Assembly (NCBI GenBank): GCA_017543725.1
Contig: JAFYFO010000355.1
Location: 1 to 6,203 of the forward strand
Reading direction: 5' to 3'
Source: Eubacterium sp.
Lineage (GTDB): Bacteria > Bacillota > Clostridia > Oscillospirales > Acutalibacteraceae
DNA: 6,203 bases
In this document: piece after piece, positions 5,770 to 6,203 of the stretch
How positions within the stretch are numbered: the stretch's first letter is position 1
How the letters are laid out: every line of letters begins with the position of its first letter
Position numbers and translations under genes: made by a program
Notes under the pieces: model-generated
Told to the model about the DNA's origin: nothing
Databases searched by the model: none
Seen by the model: the letters and a program-made list of their open reading frames with translations, nothing else

Positions 5770-6138
5770 TTACCGACATTTTTTCATATGTTTTTTTATA
5801 GCGTTGAAGGTTTCATCGCTGATATAATGCTCAACCCTGCAGGCGTCGTCTGCCGCAACTTTTTCATCAACGCCGATATATATGAGCAACTCTGTTAAAA
5901 CAGTGTGGCGCTCATAAATTCTCTTCGCTTCTTTTTCGCCCTCTTCGGTCAGAAAAATATTTCCCGCGCCGTCTATGCTGACAAGATTTTGCTTTTCAAG
6001 CAAACCTATTCCGCGGGTTACGGAGGGCTTTGCAAAACCCATATGCTTGCTGACATCAATTTTTCTGACTGAATCTGATTTCTGAGAGAGAACATATATT
6101 GTTTCAAGATACATCTGGCTTGATTCTTTTGTTTCCAT
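5770..6138 (-). CDS. DtxR/MntR-family metal-dependent transcriptional repressor
   Basis: This 122-aa protein has the DtxR-family N-terminal winged helix (about 5-70; recognition helix near AKPSVTRGIGLLEKQ, 36-50; wing near GAGNIFLTEEG, 57-67) and the dimerisation/metal-binding domain (72-120). Aligning by eye, M9, C100, E103 and H104 fall on the DtxR/IdeR primary-site ligands Met10, Cys102, Glu105 and His106, which suggests iron rather than the manganese site of Bacillus MntR (Asp8, Glu99, Glu102, His103). H78 aligns with an ancillary ligand, but the partner residues of that site are not all present. There is no C-terminal SH3-like domain, as in short Firmicute members. The ATG at 6138 has AGGGGG at 6145-6150 with 6-nt spacing. 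As first gene of the visible operon it probably controls it, or a metal-transport operon beyond the right edge. Confidence 0.92.
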   Translation of the reverse strand: METKESSQMYLETIYVLSQKSDSVRKIDVSKHMGFAKPSVTRGIGLLEKQNLVSIDGAGNIFLTEEGEKEAKRIYERHTVLTELLIYIGVDEKVAADDACRVEHYISDETFNAIKKHMKKCR

Positions 6139-6203
6139 AATCTTCCCCCTAGGCAGAGCGAAACGAATCCGAACACGGTTTAAAATGGCTGATTCGCCTT
6201 ATC

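Noticed and set aside
5756..5779. Longer DUF3990 start at 5779 (adds MSVKQGIT), overlapping the regulator gene.
   Set aside because: No ribosome site precedes it, whereas the ATG at 5755 has AGGG at 7 nt and begins at the family's conserved MKLYH.
6180..6203. Possible end of an upstream gene (codons reading DKANQPF then TAA at 6180-6182).
   Set aside because: Only seven codons are visible and any frame could be open that long; not supportable without the sequence beyond the edge.

Overview
All genes in this window read on the minus strand, so gene order runs from high to low coordinates. AT-rich DNA, strong AGGAG/GGAGG ribosome binding sites, a textbook housekeeping promoter, short ATGA-type overlaps and the gene families present (DtxR/MntR regulator, DUF3990, YhgE/Pip) point to a Firmicute, most likely a gut-type clostridium (Oscillospiraceae/Lachnospiraceae-like). 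That assignment is inferred from style and not from a marker gene.

Block A (about 6138 to 2639) looks like one operon of four tightly packed genes: a 122-aa DtxR-family metal-dependent repressor, a DUF3990 protein whose 3' end is frameshifted, a 132-aa protein with two membrane segments and an acidic tail, and a 712-aa YhgE/Pip-type ABC-2-like membrane protein. Gaps are about 14 and 11 bases once the DUF3990 frame is restored, and the last two genes share a 4-base ATGA overlap. The promoter of this operon is not visible and probably lies beyond the right edge.

Block B (2220 to 2638) is non-coding. Six bases after the yhgE/pip stop codon sits a 274-bp MITE-like element with 26-bp imperfect terminal inverted repeats, flanked by TA on both sides, with two nested internal dyads. 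Next comes a separate 40-nt, 16-bp hairpin (2303-2342), and then a near-consensus promoter (TTGAAA, 17 nt, TATAAT) driving block C.

Block C (2219 to 1, running off the left edge) is a second transcription unit: a Gfo/Idh/MocA-family NAD(P)-dependent oxidoreductase, overlapping by 8 bases the start of an ABC exporter half-transporter. The exporter is cut by the window edge shortly after its Walker A motif.

The points most worth a second look are the TA-flanked MITE placed against the end of the membrane-protein operon, the single-base frameshift in the DUF3990 gene, and the DtxR-DUF3990-small membrane protein-YhgE/Pip arrangement itself. I see no CRISPR array, rRNA, tRNA, transposase or phage gene.
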